In this document: piece by piece, positions 6,766-16,404 of the stretch
Position numbering within the stretch: position 1 is the first letter of the stretch
How the letters are laid out: each line of letters starts with the position of its first letter
NCBI GenBank assembly: GCA_017405875.1
Contig: JAFQZM010000007.1
Span: 1-40,375, forward strand
DNA from: a bacterium
GTDB taxonomy: Bacteria; UBP6; UBA1177
Reading direction: 5' to 3'
Length of the DNA: 40,375 nucleotides
Program-made: the position numbers and the translations under genes
The notes under the pieces: generated by a model
The model's database searches: none
The model's input: the letters and a program-made list of their open reading frames with translations, nothing else
Told to the model about the DNA's origin: nothing

Positions 6766-9095
6766 ATAAATTTTTTCTTTTTTTCGCTATATTTCTTCTT
6801 TTTCTGCCGCTTTTTTCTCTGCAGGTGGATGATGTCGCGGTCGAAGGAACGATCAGGACAGAGCAGTCCATTCTGACGCAGTATTTCAAGGAAAAACGCG
6901 ATTACAGCGAGAAAGAGATAAACGAAATCTTGGAAAAAATCATAGCAATCGAGATTTTCGAGGATGTTTCGATCTATTACGACGACACAAAGCATCTGCT
7001 TAAATTCAAAGTCGTCGAGTTTCCGATAATCCGCTCGGTAAAATTTTCGGGTAACAAAAAAATCGACAACGACGACATCAAGGAAGTTCTCACAGTCAAG
7101 AAAAACGAACTTCTCGACATGAATAAAATTTCCAAAAATACCGCAGCAATTCTCGGTGTTTACCACGACAAAGGATACCTTTCGGCAACTGTTGACGCCG
7201 ATGTCGCGCTGAATAAGGAAAAGCAGGAAGTCAATATCGATTTCAAGATTTCGGAAGGTAAAAAAAGCCGCGTCAAAAAAGTGACGATCGTCGGTAACAA
7301 ATACCTTGAAGAAGCCGAGCTCAAAAAGTACATGAGCGTTCAGGAAGACGGACTTTTCTCGATTTTCAACGACGGCGGCTACAAGAAAAGCGCGCTCGAA
7401 GAGAGCATGGGAGCAATCACATACCTCTACAACGAGAACGGTTTTGTCGATGTAAAAGTTTCAAAACCGACAGTCACGATTTCAAAAGACAAGCGCGATA
7501 TCTACATTTCGTACATCGTCGAAGAAGGAAAACGCTACAAAGTAGGCGAATACGCGGTCGAAGGAGACACGCTCGACAGCGGAAAGATGCCCGACATGAA
7601 GTTCTCGCAGAAACCGGGAGAGTGGTATCAGCACTCCAAAACCATCAAGGATTTCGAGACCTTGAAAAAAATTTACGGCAACGAAGGTTATCCTTTTGTC
7701 GAAATTCTTCCCGGCAGGCACCTTGACGACAAAAAGCAGTCGGTCGACATGAATTTCATCGTCAGAAAAGGGGAGAAGTGCTTTATTGAAGAGGTTTCTT
7801 TCTCAGGCAATGACAGGACGCGCGACAAAGTCCTGCGCCGCGAAATGGAGATTTCCGAAGGCGATCTTTTCAACTATTCGCGCCAGAAAGAGAGTGAATA
7901 CAACCTGAAAAGAACAGGTTTTTACGATGAAGTAAAGATCGAAGTGGTCAAGGGCTCGTCTCCCAACATGGCAAAAATGGTCGTCACGGTCAAAGAGCGC
8001 AAAAGCGGAACATTCAATGTCGGTGCAGGTTTTTCGTCGTTCGAGAGCTTCCTTTTCAACGCGAAAGTAGACCAGAACAACTTCTTAGGCTACGGTCAGA
8101 GCCTCAGTCTTGCAGGCCAGCTCAGCAAAATGAGAAGGGAAGTTAGCCTCAGTTTCTACGAGCCGTGGTTTGTCGATTCGAATGTTTCGTTCAATGTTTC
8201 GTTCTACTACAGATACCTCAACTACGATTCGGATATTTACGAGTATTACGCCGACTACAGCCAGAACAGCTTCGGCTTCAGCGTTACGTTCGGTATTCCG
8301 ATTGCGAAGTATCTGCGTGCTTACTTAGGTTACAAGCTGAAAAAAGTCGATATCAACGGCGCGACCGAGCATCAGATGAACTATCTTTACAGAGATATTT
8401 TCTCGTCAGGTATCACGGCGCGGCTCGCTCTCGACATGAGAAACGACAGAATGTACGCGACGAAAGGAATCTATGTGATCGGCGGCGCCGAATACTTCCC
8501 GCGCTGGATGGGAAGTGACGAGGATATTTTAAACCTCGACTTCAACTTCAGATGGTATCAGGAACTTTTCCTTGGCGTCGTTTTCAGGACAAATATCGAA
8601 CTCGGTTACAATATCCACCTTCAGAACAAGCCGCTGCCTTATGCCGAAAGATTCAAACTCGGCGGAATGTACAGCGTCCGAGGATATCCGTTCTATTCGA
8701 TCGGTCCCAACCACGACCGCAGCGACACCGACTACAACATCCCGTCAGACGGAAAAGACCCGACGAGTTCGACTTATCCCTACATCATCGGCGGCGATAA
8801 GCAGTTCATAATGAACAACGAGCTTGAAATTCCGATCGTCAAATCGATGAGAATCAGCATCGTCGGTTTTGTTGATCTCGGCAACTCGTGGGCAAAAGAC
8901 GAGCATCTTTTCTACATCAATTCGAAAGACAAGGACATCTACGACCTTCCGCTCGGCGTTTTGTGGAGCGCCGGATTCGGTCTGCGCTGGGTAACGCCGA
9001 TGGCTCCGCTTTCTTTCGAATGGGGATTCCCGCTTACTCCGAGACCGGGAGATCCGAAATTCCAGTTTGAATTCAACATTAAAAACTCATTCTGA
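6762..9095 (+). CDS. bamA: BamA outer-membrane protein assembly factor
   Basis: A 777-residue Omp85 protein. It has a signal peptide (FFLFFAIFLLFLPLFSL), then five POTRA-like domains (about residues 20-410; for example VKFSGNKKIDNDDI, VTIVGNKYLEEAEL and VSFSGNDRTRDKVL), then a C-terminal 16-strand barrel. The barrel has the conserved late-strand VRGYPFYSIGP segment, matching the VRGY motif of the L6 loop, and a C-terminal beta-signal ending in Phe (FQFEFNIKNSF). It inserts beta-barrel proteins into the outer membrane. The ATG overlaps the lolD stop. Encoding Lol and Bam machinery together suggests coordinated supply of outer-membrane biogenesis factors, since BAM needs Lol-delivered lipoproteins. 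Confidence 0.93.
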   Translation: MNKFFLFFAIFLLFLPLFSLQVDDVAVEGTIRTEQSILTQYFKEKRDYSEKEINEILEKIIAIEIFEDVSIYYDDTKHLLKFKVVEFPIIRSVKFSGNKKIDNDDIKEVLTVKKNELLDMNKISKNTAAILGVYHDKGYLSATVDADVALNKEKQEVNIDFKISEGKKSRVKKVTIVGNKYLEEAELKKYMSVQEDGLFSIFNDGGYKKSALEESMGAITYLYNENGFVDVKVSKPTVTISKDKRDIYISYIVEEGKRYKVGEYAVEGDTLDSGKMPDMKFSQKPGEWYQHSKTIKDFETLKKIYGNEGYPFVEILPGRHLDDKKQSVDMNFIVRKGEKCFIEEVSFSGNDRTRDKVLRREMEISEGDLFNYSRQKESEYNLKRTGFYDEVKIEVVKGSSPNMAKMVVTVKERKSGTFNVGAGFSSFESFLFNAKVDQNNFLGYGQSLSLAGQLSKMRREVSLSFYEPWFVDSNVSFNVSFYYRYLNYDSDIYEYYADYSQNSFGFSVTFGIPIAKYLRAYLGYKLKKVDINGATEHQMNYLYRDIFSSGITARLALDMRNDRMYATKGIYVIGGAEYFPRWMGSDEDILNLDFNFRWYQELFLGVVFRTNIELGYNIHLQNKPLPYAERFKLGGMYSVRGYPFYSIGPNHDRSDTDYNIPSDGKDPTSSTYPYIIGGDKQFIMNNELEIPIVKSMRISIVGFVDLGNSWAKDEHLFYINSKDKDIYDLPLGVLWSAGFGLRWVTPMAPLSFEWGFPLTPRPGDPKFQFEFNIKNSF

Positions 9096-9105
9096 CGGAG
9101 CACGC

Positions 9106-10074
9106 ATGAAACGCTTGGCGAAAATCGTTTTTCTTGTTTTTCTGCTGAGCAGTTTCTGCGGCTGCACAAAATCGGTCGAAATCCAGAATTTCACTTTTTC
9201 AGGCATGGGAACCGTTCTTTCGGTGATTTACACAGGTGAAAGAAACGAAGCTCTCGAAAATGCCGTAAAAAAAGACGCCGGAACTGTTGAATCAGAGCTA
9301 AGTTATTATAAAGACTCAAGTTTTGTCTCGATTCTAAACCGCGAGGCGCACGAAAAAGAGGTCGTGGTTCCGGAGCACATCTGCAGACTTATCGAAAAAA
9401 GCATTGAGTTCGGGGAAATGAGCGGAGGAGTTTTCGATATCACTTACAAAAGCACGGGAGAACTCTGGGAAAACAGCAAAAACAGGATTCCCGATGAAAA
9501 AACTATCGAAGAAAAACAGCGTTTCGTAGGGAGCGACAAACTTTCTGTCAACTGCGCCGAAAACAAAATAAAATTCGCGGGTATCGGTGTAAAAATCGAC
9601 CTCGGCGGAGTTGCAAAAGGCTACGCTATCGACAGAGCCGCAGACATCATGAAAAAATACGGCGTCGAAAATTTCATCGTGAACTACGGCGGAGACATGC
9701 TTTTCTGCGGAAACAAGGGCGGCAAACCGTGGTCGATAGGTATAAAAAATCCAGACAAGCCTTCGGAAATACTTAAAAAACTCGAACTCGGCACTTCAGG
9801 CTGCAAAGGAGTTGCGACAAGCGGCGACTACGAGCGGTTTTTCGTGATAGAAGGGGAGACTTTTTCGCATATCTTAAACCCGAAGACGGGAAAGCCGGTA
9901 AAAGACGCGAGATCGGTCACCGTAATCGGGGAAAACGCAACTTTGACAGATGCCGCGGCAACTGCCGTTTCTGTCGCTCTGCACGAAAAAGAAGCCGTTA
10001 AAAAAATTATGGAAAAATTCCGCGTAAAAATATATACTCTCAGCGGTGAAGATTCGGTCTTGAAAGAGTGGTGA
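9106..10074 (+). CDS. apbE: ApbE-family FAD:protein FMN transferase (lipoprotein)
   Basis: The ATG at 9106, 11 bases after bamA, has GGAG upstream and begins a lipoprotein signal (FLVFLLSSFCGC), so an in-frame start overlapping bamA at 9067 is rejected. ApbE motifs occur in order: SGMGTVLSV, GVFDITYKSTGELW, KIDLGGVAKGYAIDRA, NFIVNYGGDM, GVATSGDYERFF, FSHILNPKTGKPV and LTDAAATAVSVAL. The enzyme attaches FMN to Thr/Ser of periplasm-facing flavoproteins such as Rnf or Nqr subunits, using FAD and magnesium. Its substrate is not encoded in this window. About 323 residues is normal for the family. Confidence 0.92.
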   Translation: MKRLAKIVFLVFLLSSFCGCTKSVEIQNFTFSGMGTVLSVIYTGERNEALENAVKKDAGTVESELSYYKDSSFVSILNREAHEKEVVVPEHICRLIEKSIEFGEMSGGVFDITYKSTGELWENSKNRIPDEKTIEEKQRFVGSDKLSVNCAENKIKFAGIGVKIDLGGVAKGYAIDRAADIMKKYGVENFIVNYGGDMLFCGNKGGKPWSIGIKNPDKPSEILKKLELGTSGCKGVATSGDYERFFVIEGETFSHILNPKTGKPVKDARSVTVIGENATLTDAAATAVSVALHEKEAVKKIMEKFRVKIYTLSGEDSVLKEW

Positions 10075-10101
10075 TTTAATATTGGAAAAATAGGTTGCCA
10101 A

Positions 10102-13100
10102 ATGAAATGTTTTTACTGTTCATGCTCGGATGAAAACAAAGACGCCGGTTTTTGTCACGGTTGCGGAAAAGAACTGGCGCGACTGTGTACGGCCTGCGGG
10201 ATAAAATACGACAAAAATGCGAAATTCTGCATGTTATGCGGCGGAAAACTAGAAGATCTTCCGGTCCGCAAGGCTGAAAGTGCGGCAGCGCCCGCTCAGA
10301 AACAGGCCGAAGACGACGGAATAAAGATAGAATTCGATGACGACATTCCGCGCGGCGTTTCCAATGTTGAAGAAAAACACCCCAAAAAGGAAAAAGAAGA
10401 TTTTCTCGAAATAGACCTCGGTATCGCAGCCGAAGAAGAAGATCCGGGCGAAAAAACGCTCAAAGTACAGACCGAACCCGAAAAAAAACCGCGTGTCACG
10501 ATCGAAATAAAAATGGATGACGAGCCAGCCAAAAAAAATCAGGACGGGCCGGAACTCGATTTTGAAAAGCAGGTCGCGGCACAGCGCAAACGGGGCACGG
10601 AATCAAGAGCACACAGAAGAACGACGCTCGAATCGCTGGAAAACGAGAAGGGTGCCACCGATTTCATCACGAAATGGGATTCGACCAGAGAAGTCGTCAA
10701 AGAACCCAGAAAAAGCGAAAAGGCGAAAAAGGCTCCGGACAGTTTCGATGCACTTTTTGCTGAGCTCACTTCCCTGACCGTAAATGTTGAAAAGGATACC
10801 GCGGTAACTCTGGAGAAACCTGAAAAACAGGAAAAAAACGATTTCCAGAATCTGTTCGAACCGGTAAAAAAACAGCCTGAAACGAAGCCGGAAGAGATTA
10901 TAAAATCCGAGCAGCCCGCCGTCCAGCCTGAAGAACCTGAAATTTTACCGGAAGCAACCGAAGAGCTTACGCTTGAAATAGAACCGCAGACATCTACAGC
11001 TCAGCAGGAACCCGAAGAAGAAATCGGACACGAGCTTTTCTCCGAAGAGCCGGAAGAAATAAAGCCGGAACAGTCTCAGCCGGAAAAACCAAAATCAGAA
11101 CAGCCGGAAACGGATCACTCCGCTGCAGCCGCTTCGGGAATAATGTGGGTGAAAAACGCCGATTCGTACAAACTCAAACCGCGTCAGGTAAACGAAACCT
11201 ACGACGTTTCCTTCGATGAATTCATTCACGACACAGTAACGCCGGAATTTGAAGAATCGTGCACTCCGATGCTGCGTAAAATCGAGCAGAATTTCAGAAT
11301 ATGCAAAGGCGGGATATTCTTCCTGCGCGGTGAGTCCGGCATAGGGAAAAGCCGCTTTTTCAACAATGCGAACGCTTTTTCCGAAAAGACTAAAGATTCG
11401 GAAAACCAGACTTTCAGAGTCGTTGCAAACGACGCGAATATTTTTGACTTCGACTTCATGATTTTCATCAACCTCATCAAAAAACTGATGAAAATCGACT
11501 GCACCGATCCGAAAACCGTTGCGGAAAAGTTTGATTCTCTCTTCGGAGACGCCCTTCCGGACGGAAAAAAGGAGTGTCTCACCGCGCTGATATGCCTTAA
11601 TTTCGTGCCGCTCAGGACAAAGCTGCCGAAACACGACATGGAATACCTTCTTTCGTATATTCTCTACTGTCTCAGCCGCAACAAACCGGTTCTCTGGGTA
11701 ATAAACAATGCGACAGCGCTGAATGTCAGAACGGTGAAATTCCTGTCGAATCTCCGCTCCTTATTCGATTACGCGCCGATGGCTGTCATCTGCATGGTTG
11801 ATCCCGATGCCCCGGTTCTCGCCAGTGCCGAAAAGGAAAATATTTATGATTTTGAAGGTTTCGGCGAACAGAAACTCACGGAAACCATTTTTACCGAACT
11901 GGGCACGAAAAGAATCCCCGCCGACATGGAAAAACTTCTGCGCGAAAAAGCGGGCGGAAACATGCTTTTTACCATCCAGCTTACTGAATATCTTAAAGAT
12001 TTAGGACTTATCTTCGAGATGAAGGGAAGCTGGCGTTTTGCAAAACTTCCCGATGATTTCGTCTGTCCGGCCAGCATCAACGAGCTGATAAGCAAGCGTG
12101 TCGCACTGCTTTCGGAAGATCTGCTGCTCACGTTGAAAGAGATAACGCTCCTCAACCTCTATTCCGTTCCGAAAGAGTTTTTTGCACTCGTTTCAACTAC
12201 CGGCGCTGAATGTGTGGATGAACTTATCAGGAAAGGCTACATCGTATCTGACGGCGATTCGCTGCGTTTTGCTTCGAGAGCCGTTATGAACGTACTCAAA
12301 AAAATGGTGAAAATCGGCAAGCCGGAGCGCACTTTCTACCGCAATATTGTTGACAAACTCGCCGCAGCGCAGGCCGACATCGCTTCAATAAACAAGCACT
12401 GGCTGCTCTTAAGCTACATCAATCTGGGCGGAATAGTCGATAAAAAGATGAATTCGTTCCTCTTTTCCTCCGCCGCATACATGGAAAAACTCGGATTTTT
12501 CGAAATCGCGCAGAGAAGCTACCAGACGATAATTTCTTCTTTCGAGGCTGATGACACCGAGGACGACTTCAGAATCCTTCCTGAAATCAAAAATGCGCGT
12601 CTGTGGCGCATAGTTGAACCTCAGTGGGCAAAAATTTTCTGGGAAAAGCTGCTCACCTACGCAAAACAGCATTTCGACTATCACCTTGAACTTCTGGCCA
12701 AGTCGGAACTTCTCCTTCTTGACGAGAAAAACATCAATTTCGCCGCAGTCGCCGACATAATCAAAAAATTCCATGTTGCAGGCTGCTACGAAGACGAGTT
12801 CCGCCTTATCGACAAGACGACAGACATTCTCATTGACAACGAAAATCATCTCGAAGCGAACACTTTTGCTGTACGCGGCTACAAACTTCTTCGCGATGTC
12901 ATTGTTAAATCTGACAACAAAGGGGTTCGTCCGGCTGAATTTATCTACATCCTCTATATCAGAAGCGCGTGCAAACTCGCCGAAATCTGCATAATGCTCA
13001 AAAACTATCCGCAGGCTACCGAAATTCTCGAAGAAGCACTTAACTATGCGGAAAAATTCGGGGTTTCCTACTTCAAATCAAAAATCATGTTCCTGCTCGG

Positions 13101-13284
13101 AAAAATCAGAATGATGAACAAGGAAGAGTGGGAAGAACTCATAAAAGACGGCTTTTCCAATGCCCTCATCAGCATGGATTTCTCGATAATCAAGGCTTTC
13201 CTTCACTTCTTCGAGGAAAACGGACTCGAAAACAAGGAGTGGGTCGAACCTTTCCTTGAATACAAAAACTGCATGAATTTCTAA
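10102..13284 (+). CDS. Double zinc-ribbon, P-loop ATPase-like protein with helical C-terminal half
   Basis: A 1060-residue protein. Residues 3-47 hold two zinc ribbons (CxxC pairs at 3/6, 18/21, 29/32 and 43/46), followed by ~300 residues of charged Glu/Lys/Pro-rich linker. A P-loop GESGIGKS lies near residue 410, inside a STAND/AAA_16-like domain. The expected Walker B stretch (VLWVINNATAL) has Asn where an acidic pair is usual, so hydrolysis may be weak or absent. The rest is alpha-helical and TPR-like (for example LAEICIMLKNYPQATEILEEALNYA). The layout resembles the ATPase half of large multidomain signalling proteins, but no kinase, cyclase or DNA-binding domain is seen. It ends the envelope operon, and its stop overlaps the ispE stop on the other strand. 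Function unknown. Confidence 0.8.
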   Translation: MKCFYCSCSDENKDAGFCHGCGKELARLCTACGIKYDKNAKFCMLCGGKLEDLPVRKAESAAAPAQKQAEDDGIKIEFDDDIPRGVSNVEEKHPKKEKEDFLEIDLGIAAEEEDPGEKTLKVQTEPEKKPRVTIEIKMDDEPAKKNQDGPELDFEKQVAAQRKRGTESRAHRRTTLESLENEKGATDFITKWDSTREVVKEPRKSEKAKKAPDSFDALFAELTSLTVNVEKDTAVTLEKPEKQEKNDFQNLFEPVKKQPETKPEEIIKSEQPAVQPEEPEILPEATEELTLEIEPQTSTAQQEPEEEIGHELFSEEPEEIKPEQSQPEKPKSEQPETDHSAAAASGIMWVKNADSYKLKPRQVNETYDVSFDEFIHDTVTPEFEESCTPMLRKIEQNFRICKGGIFFLRGESGIGKSRFFNNANAFSEKTKDSENQTFRVVANDANIFDFDFMIFINLIKKLMKIDCTDPKTVAEKFDSLFGDALPDGKKECLTALICLNFVPLRTKLPKHDMEYLLSYILYCLSRNKPVLWVINNATALNVRTVKFLSNLRSLFDYAPMAVICMVDPDAPVLASAEKENIYDFEGFGEQKLTETIFTELGTKRIPADMEKLLREKAGGNMLFTIQLTEYLKDLGLIFEMKGSWRFAKLPDDFVCPASINELISKRVALLSEDLLLTLKEITLLNLYSVPKEFFALVSTTGAECVDELIRKGYIVSDGDSLRFASRAVMNVLKKMVKIGKPERTFYRNIVDKLAAAQADIASINKHWLLLSYINLGGIVDKKMNSFLFSSAAYMEKLGFFEIAQRSYQTIISSFEADDTEDDFRILPEIKNARLWRIVEPQWAKIFWEKLLTYAKQHFDYHLELLAKSELLLLDEKNINFAAVADIIKKFHVAGCYEDEFRLIDKTTDILIDNENHLEANTFAVRGYKLLRDVIVKSDNKGVRPAEFIYILYIRSACKLAEICIMLKNYPQATEILEEALNYAEKFGVSYFKSKIMFLLGKIRMMNKEEWEELIKDGFSNALISMDFSIIKAFLHFFEENGLENKEWVEPFLEYKNCMNF

Positions 13285-14123
13285 CGAACCAGATTTATTT
13301 TTCTTACAGTTTTGAATCTTTTTGAAAATTCAGAGACTATCTTTCCGGCGGTATCTTCGCTTTTTGTCATTGCTATGAGTGTTGAGCCGCTTCCCGACAT
13401 GAAGACTTTGTGAGCGCCCATAGCTTCAAGTTCTCTTTTGACGCGGGCGATCTCAGGAAATTCCGCAAAAACGATATCCTCGAAGTCGTTGAAAATATCC
13501 TCGTTTTTCCATGAAAAGTGCTCGGGAACGTGGTTTTTCGTGTCGCAATTCGGATAAAATTTGTCAAAAAGCGAGTAGGCGAGCCCTGTGTTTACATGGA
13601 TCTCGGGGTTTACGAGAACGAAAAAGTTGTCGCTCTGCGGAAGATCGACCGGCTCGGTCTTTTCGCCCAAACCTTTGACGATTGCAGGCTTTCCGAGAAC
13701 GAAAAACGGGACGTCGCTTCCGATTTTTGAAGCGATTTCAATAAGTTGTGCTAAACTCAGATCAAGTTTGCAGTATCCGTTCAGAAACTTCAGAAAAGCC
13801 GCCGCATTACTGCTTCCGCCGCCCAGACCTGCGCCGCTCGGAATCGTTTTCCTGATTGTTACCTCAAATTCCGGAAGTTCTTTCCCGACATAATTCTGCA
13901 AAGCTGAGTATGCCTTGAAAATTATATTTTTTTCTGTCGGGATATTTTCCGAAATTCCTTCCGTAACTACCGAAAACGAGGCACTTTCTGCAATTTCAAT
14001 CGTGTCAAAAAGGTCGATAGGAGCGAAAAGAGAGTTGAGAAAGTGCATTCCGCTCGTCACTTCGCGCCCTTCGATCTTTAGAAAGATGTTGATTTTTGCC
14101 GGAGAATAAACTTGTGAAATCAT
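13281..14123 (-). CDS. ispE: 4-diphosphocytidyl-2-C-methyl-D-erythritol kinase
   Basis: A 280-residue GHMP kinase. The N-terminus SPAKINIFLKI carries the family's AKINL-type substrate motif. The glycine-rich ATP loop PSGAGLGGGSSNAAAFL is near residue 95, and MSGSGSTLIA near the C-terminus is the third GHMP motif. IspE phosphorylates CDP-methylerythritol in the non-mevalonate isoprenoid pathway, so the organism makes isoprenoids by the MEP route. The gene follows the M3 peptidase by 18 bases on the same strand and is probably co-transcribed. The ribosome site is weak. Confidence 0.93.
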   Translation of the reverse strand: MISQVYSPAKINIFLKIEGREVTSGMHFLNSLFAPIDLFDTIEIAESASFSVVTEGISENIPTEKNIIFKAYSALQNYVGKELPEFEVTIRKTIPSGAGLGGGSSNAAAFLKFLNGYCKLDLSLAQLIEIASKIGSDVPFFVLGKPAIVKGLGEKTEPVDLPQSDNFFVLVNPEIHVNTGLAYSLFDKFYPNCDTKNHVPEHFSWKNEDIFNDFEDIVFAEFPEIARVKRELEAMGAHKVFMSGSGSTLIAMTKSEDTAGKIVSEFSKRFKTVRKINLVR

Positions 14124-14141
14124 TAAAGATTTATTAACAAC

Positions 14142-16217
14142 TTAGTTGTTGAGCCACTTTTCGAATGCTTCAAACGAAAGCTCTCTGCCGAGGAAATCGC
14201 GAACCATCTGCATACCGTCTTTCGCGCCGCCTGCTTTGAGAACCTGATCTCTGTATCTGCCCATGATTTCGGGGTTCATGAGACCGCCGTTCTGCTGGAT
14301 GTAGCCGTAGAAATCTTTTGCAACTGAAAGCGACCACATGTAGGTGTAGTAGTTCGAGCTGTAACCTTCCAAGTGTCCGAAATTCTCGATCTGATGAGTC
14401 TCTTCGTAAGTTTTCCACGGAGAATATTCTCTTTCGGTCTGTTTTTCGAATGCGTGGTGGTTGAAACCTTCTGCATCGGGGTCCTGAAGGTAAACTTCAA
14501 GCGAAAGGATTGCGAGGTAAAGCTGTCTCGAAGTGTGAAGTCCTTTGCCGAATTCATCCGATTTTTTCATTTTTTCAACAAGGTCAGCAGGAATCGGTTC
14601 GCCTGCGTCGTTGGTTGCCCAGAGCTGAAGGATCGGAGCATCCCAGACATATTCTTCCATGAACTGCGACGGAGTCTCGACGAAGTCTCTCTGGCAGTTG
14701 GTTCCTGCGAAACGGATGTATTTGTGTCCGCTTGCAAGGATTCCGTGGATGAGATGTCCGAACTCGTGGAAAAGAGTCTGGACGCTGTCATGACCGACAT
14801 AAGCCTTGCCGTTTACCGGGGTCGGGAAGTTGCCGACGATAGCCATTCTCGGAAGTCTCCCCTTGATTCCCTGCTGGTTCGTGAACATTGCGAAATGTTT
14901 GTATTTGTTTTCACGCGGATAAAGGTCAAGGTCGAATGTTCCGATCTGTTTTCCGTCGGAGTAAACATCGTAGGAAAGAATGCTTTCGTGCCATACGTCG
15001 TCACGTTTGATCTGTTTGAACTCAAGGCCGAAAATCTTTGAATTTACTGTGAAAATTCCGTTAAGAACTTTCTGGATTTCAAAGTAGGGTCTTACTGTTT
15101 CAGGGTCGTAGTTGAACTTTTCCATTCTGACAAGACGCGGAATGTAGAATCTGTCCCACGGCTCGACTTCGACATCGTCCTTACCTGCGAGCTGTTTTTT
15201 CTTCGCAAGAAGGATCTCTGCCTCTTTTTTAGCATAAGGCATTGATATTGCAGCGATTTTCTTAACGAAATTTTCTGCGTTTTCGGGATTTCCGATCATA
15301 AGTTTTGCCTGGGAATATTCAGGCCAGTTTTTGTAACCGAGAAGGTTTGCAAGTTTCTTTCTTGCCTTAAGAAGTTTGTCGAAAACCTCTTCGTTTGAAG
15401 GATAAGCGACGGTCTGAGCCATGAAATACATCTCTTTTCTCAGAGTTTCGTCGTCAGCCGATTCCATTACCGGGAAGTAGTCCGGATAGTCGCTGGTGAG
15501 CGTGATCATGCCGTTTTCGTCTTTTGCATGACCGTTGATGAAGTCCTCGGGAAGTCCTTTGAGTCTTTCCGGAGCAACTTTTATGCTCTTTCTGTCGCTT
15601 GCGATATTCGCATTGAACTGCTGAGCGATTGCAACAAGTTCAGCATTGACTTTTTTGATTTCTTCACGGGTTTTCTCGTCTTTGTCAACGCCGGAACGTT
15701 TGAAATCGTCGATAACGTCTTTAAGGAAGTGTTTGTCTTCCGCATCGAATGCCGGATCGTCAGCCGGAATTGCAGCCATGACTTTGTAAAGATCTGCATC
15801 AAGGTTTATCTCGGAAAGGATAGCCATAAGCTCGCTTTCAGCAGCCATTGCCGCATCTCTCATTCCTTTGTCGGGGTGATTCATCTGATAAATTTCGATT
15901 TTGCCCCACGCGTCTTCGATTTTGATCTCGAAATTGTTGAAAAGCTGAAGTTTTTCGATGGATTTTCTTTCTGCCGGATTTGCCTTGATGTCTGCGATGA
16001 TCGCTTTTACAGCGGCAAATTCATCAGCACAGTGCTTGTAGAAAGCATTTCCTTTCTCACCGAAATCGGGGGCTTTTGCTTCAGCCTTTTCAGGCTGAGC
16101 AGCCTGTTCCGGAGCTGCGGACTGTTTTGCCGGTTCTTCCTCTTTTGCAGGCTGACTTCCGCACGAAGCGAAAACAAGTCCCGCCAAAACTGCCAAAATA
16201 ACCAATCTTTTTTTCAT
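14142..16217 (-). CDS. M3-family zinc oligopeptidase, lipoprotein
   Basis: A 691-residue protein with a lipoprotein signal (LVILAVLAGLVFASC) and a strong AGGAGG site. After a short Ala/Glu/Pro/Lys linker it is an M3 (thimet oligopeptidase/peptidyl-dipeptidase type) enzyme. The HEFGHLIHG zinc site is near residue 480, and the third zinc ligand lies in ETPSQFMEEYVW. Most M3 peptidases are cytoplasmic, so a lipid-anchored form suggests degradation of peptides in the periplasm or at the surface. The nearby LAxLLGYKNWPEYS-type segment (LANLLGYKNWPEYSQ) is common in the family. It heads a probable operon with ispE. Confidence 0.9.
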   Translation of the reverse strand: MKKRLVILAVLAGLVFASCGSQPAKEEEPAKQSAAPEQAAQPEKAEAKAPDFGEKGNAFYKHCADEFAAVKAIIADIKANPAERKSIEKLQLFNNFEIKIEDAWGKIEIYQMNHPDKGMRDAAMAAESELMAILSEINLDADLYKVMAAIPADDPAFDAEDKHFLKDVIDDFKRSGVDKDEKTREEIKKVNAELVAIAQQFNANIASDRKSIKVAPERLKGLPEDFINGHAKDENGMITLTSDYPDYFPVMESADDETLRKEMYFMAQTVAYPSNEEVFDKLLKARKKLANLLGYKNWPEYSQAKLMIGNPENAENFVKKIAAISMPYAKKEAEILLAKKKQLAGKDDVEVEPWDRFYIPRLVRMEKFNYDPETVRPYFEIQKVLNGIFTVNSKIFGLEFKQIKRDDVWHESILSYDVYSDGKQIGTFDLDLYPRENKYKHFAMFTNQQGIKGRLPRMAIVGNFPTPVNGKAYVGHDSVQTLFHEFGHLIHGILASGHKYIRFAGTNCQRDFVETPSQFMEEYVWDAPILQLWATNDAGEPIPADLVEKMKKSDEFGKGLHTSRQLYLAILSLEVYLQDPDAEGFNHHAFEKQTEREYSPWKTYEETHQIENFGHLEGYSSNYYTYMWSLSVAKDFYGYIQQNGGLMNPEIMGRYRDQVLKAGGAKDGMQMVRDFLGRELSFEAFEKWLNN

Positions 16218-16262
16218 TTTTTCCTCCTAATATGAAAAAACATTGCCTTTTTAAAGCACAAA

Positions 16263-16290
16263 ATTTTAAGGAATAAGGGTCATGTGTCAA
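16263..16290 (-). promoter_or_regulatory. Candidate promoter for the M3 peptidase-ispE operon
   Basis: On the minus strand TTGACA (16285-16290) and TAAAAT (16263-16268) are 16 bases apart, about 45 bases upstream of the peptidase ATG. The -35 is a perfect match to the sigma-70 consensus. It lies in the 187-base divergent gap before glyA. Confidence 0.55.
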
Positions 16291-16404
16291 TTTTTCAAAA
16301 AACAGATCCGGCAACAAAGGCCGGCAAGGGCAAATTTGCAAAATAATTTATTATTATTAAACTCTTGCGGTTTTTTGGTTTTTTAACTTTTTTTGGAGGA
16401 TAAA

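Noticed and set aside
15528-16235. A 235-codon plus-strand frame opposite the M3 peptidase
   Set aside because: Antisense shadow of a clear gene; no start signal and Cys/Phe-rich nonsense composition.
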